Part shown: one piece after another, positions 12,961 to 13,649 of the stretch
Position numbering within the stretch: the first letter of the stretch is position 1
Layout: each line of letters starts with the position of its first letter
NCBI GenBank assembly: GCA_002408385.1
Contig: DHSB01000249.1
Coordinates: 5,457-19,105 of the forward strand
Direction of reading: 5' to 3'
DNA length: 13,649 bases
From: Myxococcales bacterium UBA5297
GTDB lineage: Bacteria > Myxococcota > Myxococcia > Myxococcales > UBA5297
Made by a program: the position numbers and the translations under genes
Notes under the pieces: generated by a model
Databases searched by the model: none
Told to the model about the DNA's origin: nothing
Seen by the model: only the letters and a program-made list of their open reading frames with translations

Positions 12961-13359
12961 CTACGGGAGAACCTGCACCCAGACCTTGCGGCGGCGCGGC
13001 CCGTCGAATTCGCAGAAGTAGAGGCCCTGCCAGGTGCCCAGCCTGAGCGCGCCGCCTTCGATGAGGATGGTCACCGACGGCCCGACCAGGGAGGTCTTCA
13101 CGTGCGAGTCCGAGTTGCCTTCAGCGTGCTTGAAGCCGCGGTTCGGCACGATGCGCTCGAGCGCGGCGAGCAGGTCGTCCTTCACGTCCGGATCGGCGTT
13201 CTCGTTGATGGTGATGGCCCCGGTGGTGTGCGGACAGAAGACCGTACACAGCCCGTCCTTCACGCCCGAAGAGCGGACGAGCGCGCCGACCTGCGCGGTG
13301 ATGTCCAGAAGCTCGGAGCGCTTGGTGGTCTGGACCTCAAGAGTGTGCGTCGCGGCCAT
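12961..13359 (-). CDS. YjbQ family (UPF0047) protein
   Basis: A 132-residue protein matching the small YjbQ/UPF0047 family over its full length. Signatures are CTVFCPHTTGAITINENADP (38-57), HAEGNSDSHVKTSLVG (78-93), GGALRLGTWQGLYFCEFDGP (102-121) and the final strand RKVWVQVL. The conserved His44, His78 and His86 with nearby acidic residues are the presumed metal or active-site group; members have been linked to thiamine phosphate synthase-like activity, but the cellular role is unsettled. ATG 13359 has AGGA about seven nt upstream and leaves a normal N-terminus. It sits 65 nt after the ArsA-like gene and before the TPR lipoprotein gene on the same strand, so co-transcription is plausible though not obviously functional. 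Confidence 0.95.
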   Translation of the reverse strand: MAATHTLEVQTTKRSELLDITAQVGALVRSSGVKDGLCTVFCPHTTGAITINENADPDVKDDLLAALERIVPNRGFKHAEGNSDSHVKTSLVGPSVTILIEGGALRLGTWQGLYFCEFDGPRRRKVWVQVLP

Positions 13360-13424
13360 GCTTGCTTCCTCTCCTGAAGGCTGGCGTGGCCCGGCAGCCT
13401 ACCATCGACCGCCGTACCTGCCGC

Positions 13425-13649
13425 CTATCCGAACAGGTGCCTGTCGAGCCGCCAGAGCCCTGCCAGATCGTGCACGTCCTCATCGAACCGAGGCACGCGG
13501 ACGAGGGGCGTGGGGGCGCACAGCGAGGCAAGCCGCGCGAGCTGCCGCTCGTCGGCGCGCGCCAGGCTCTCGGTCTCGGCCACCGCGTTCCGGAGGCGCT
13601 CGACCGCCGGCTCGCTGAACTCGGTCGGCGCGCCCTCGAGCTTGCCGGC
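13425..13649 (-). CDS. ArsA-family ATPase-like protein, C-terminal 74 residues (5' end outside window)
   Basis: On the minus strand the frame is open from the right edge to TAG at 13425-13427, giving 74 residues. The end, VPRFDEDVHDLAGLWRLDRHLFG, resembles the C-termini of ArsA/GET3-like anion-transporting ATPases as I remember them (P..VP...DVHDL.GL..L...L), where the final helix follows a Val-Pro-containing strand. The P-loop and switch regions would lie outside the window, so the assignment is tentative. Codon bias agrees with coding. Such paired ArsA-like ATPases occur in myxobacteria. It would be the first gene of the yjbQ-TPR-M48 series seen here. Confidence 0.6.
   Translation of the reverse strand, partial: AGKLEGAPTEFSEPAVERLRNAVAETESLARADERQLARLASLCAPTPLVRVPRFDEDVHDLAGLWRLDRHLFG

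Overview
The window is GC-rich DNA with strong GC bias at third codon positions, several GTG/TTG starts and long antisense open frames, as expected of a large-genome soil or aquatic bacterium. Short-signal lipoproteins, a Ste24-like M48 protease, an ArsA-type C-terminus, a type III secretion (T3SS) translocator-like gene with its chaperone, and two sigma-54-promoted hairpin RNAs with C-run loops together suggest a myxobacterium-like member of Myxococcota (the former Deltaproteobacteria). That placement is inference; there is no rRNA or marker gene to settle it.

Layout. Positions 2-985 (+) hold the 3' end of a large unknown alpha-helical protein, cut by the window edge. A structured spacer with a REP-like hairpin follows, then a Cys-rich lipoprotein (1327-1878, +) and queC (1975-2655, +) for 7-deazaguanine (queuosine) synthesis. 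Positions 2656-3703 are a 1 kb gene-free spacer holding two copies of one structured RNA (about 2865-2936 and 3491-3562). Each has a long GC stem with compensatory changes between copies, a nearly invariant loop with 9 or 10 consecutive C, and an exactly spaced sigma-54 -24/-12 promoter placed so that transcription starts at the foot of the stem. This is the most interesting part of the window; it resembles what I recall of the Myxococcus developmental sRNA Pxr.

ribF (3704-4663, -) makes FMN/FAD. Divergent from it lie an unrecognised gene (4927-5850, +) and a transglutaminase-like gene (6131-6790, +). The latter converges on mltG (7097-8125, -), separated by a terminator-like hairpin. mltG, which sets peptidoglycan strand length, is divergent from a two-gene operon (8620-10246, +) encoding a secreted T3SS-translocator-like protein with paired degenerate EF-hand-like repeats of the NolX/HrpF type and a TPR class II chaperone of the SycD/LcrH type. 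The 494-nt divergent spacer carries several inverted repeats.

The rest runs on the minus strand as a probable co-directional cluster: an ArsA-family ATPase C-terminus (right edge), a YjbQ-family protein, a TPR lipoprotein and a Ste24-like M48 membrane protease. No tRNA, rRNA, CRISPR array, IS element or phage gene was seen.
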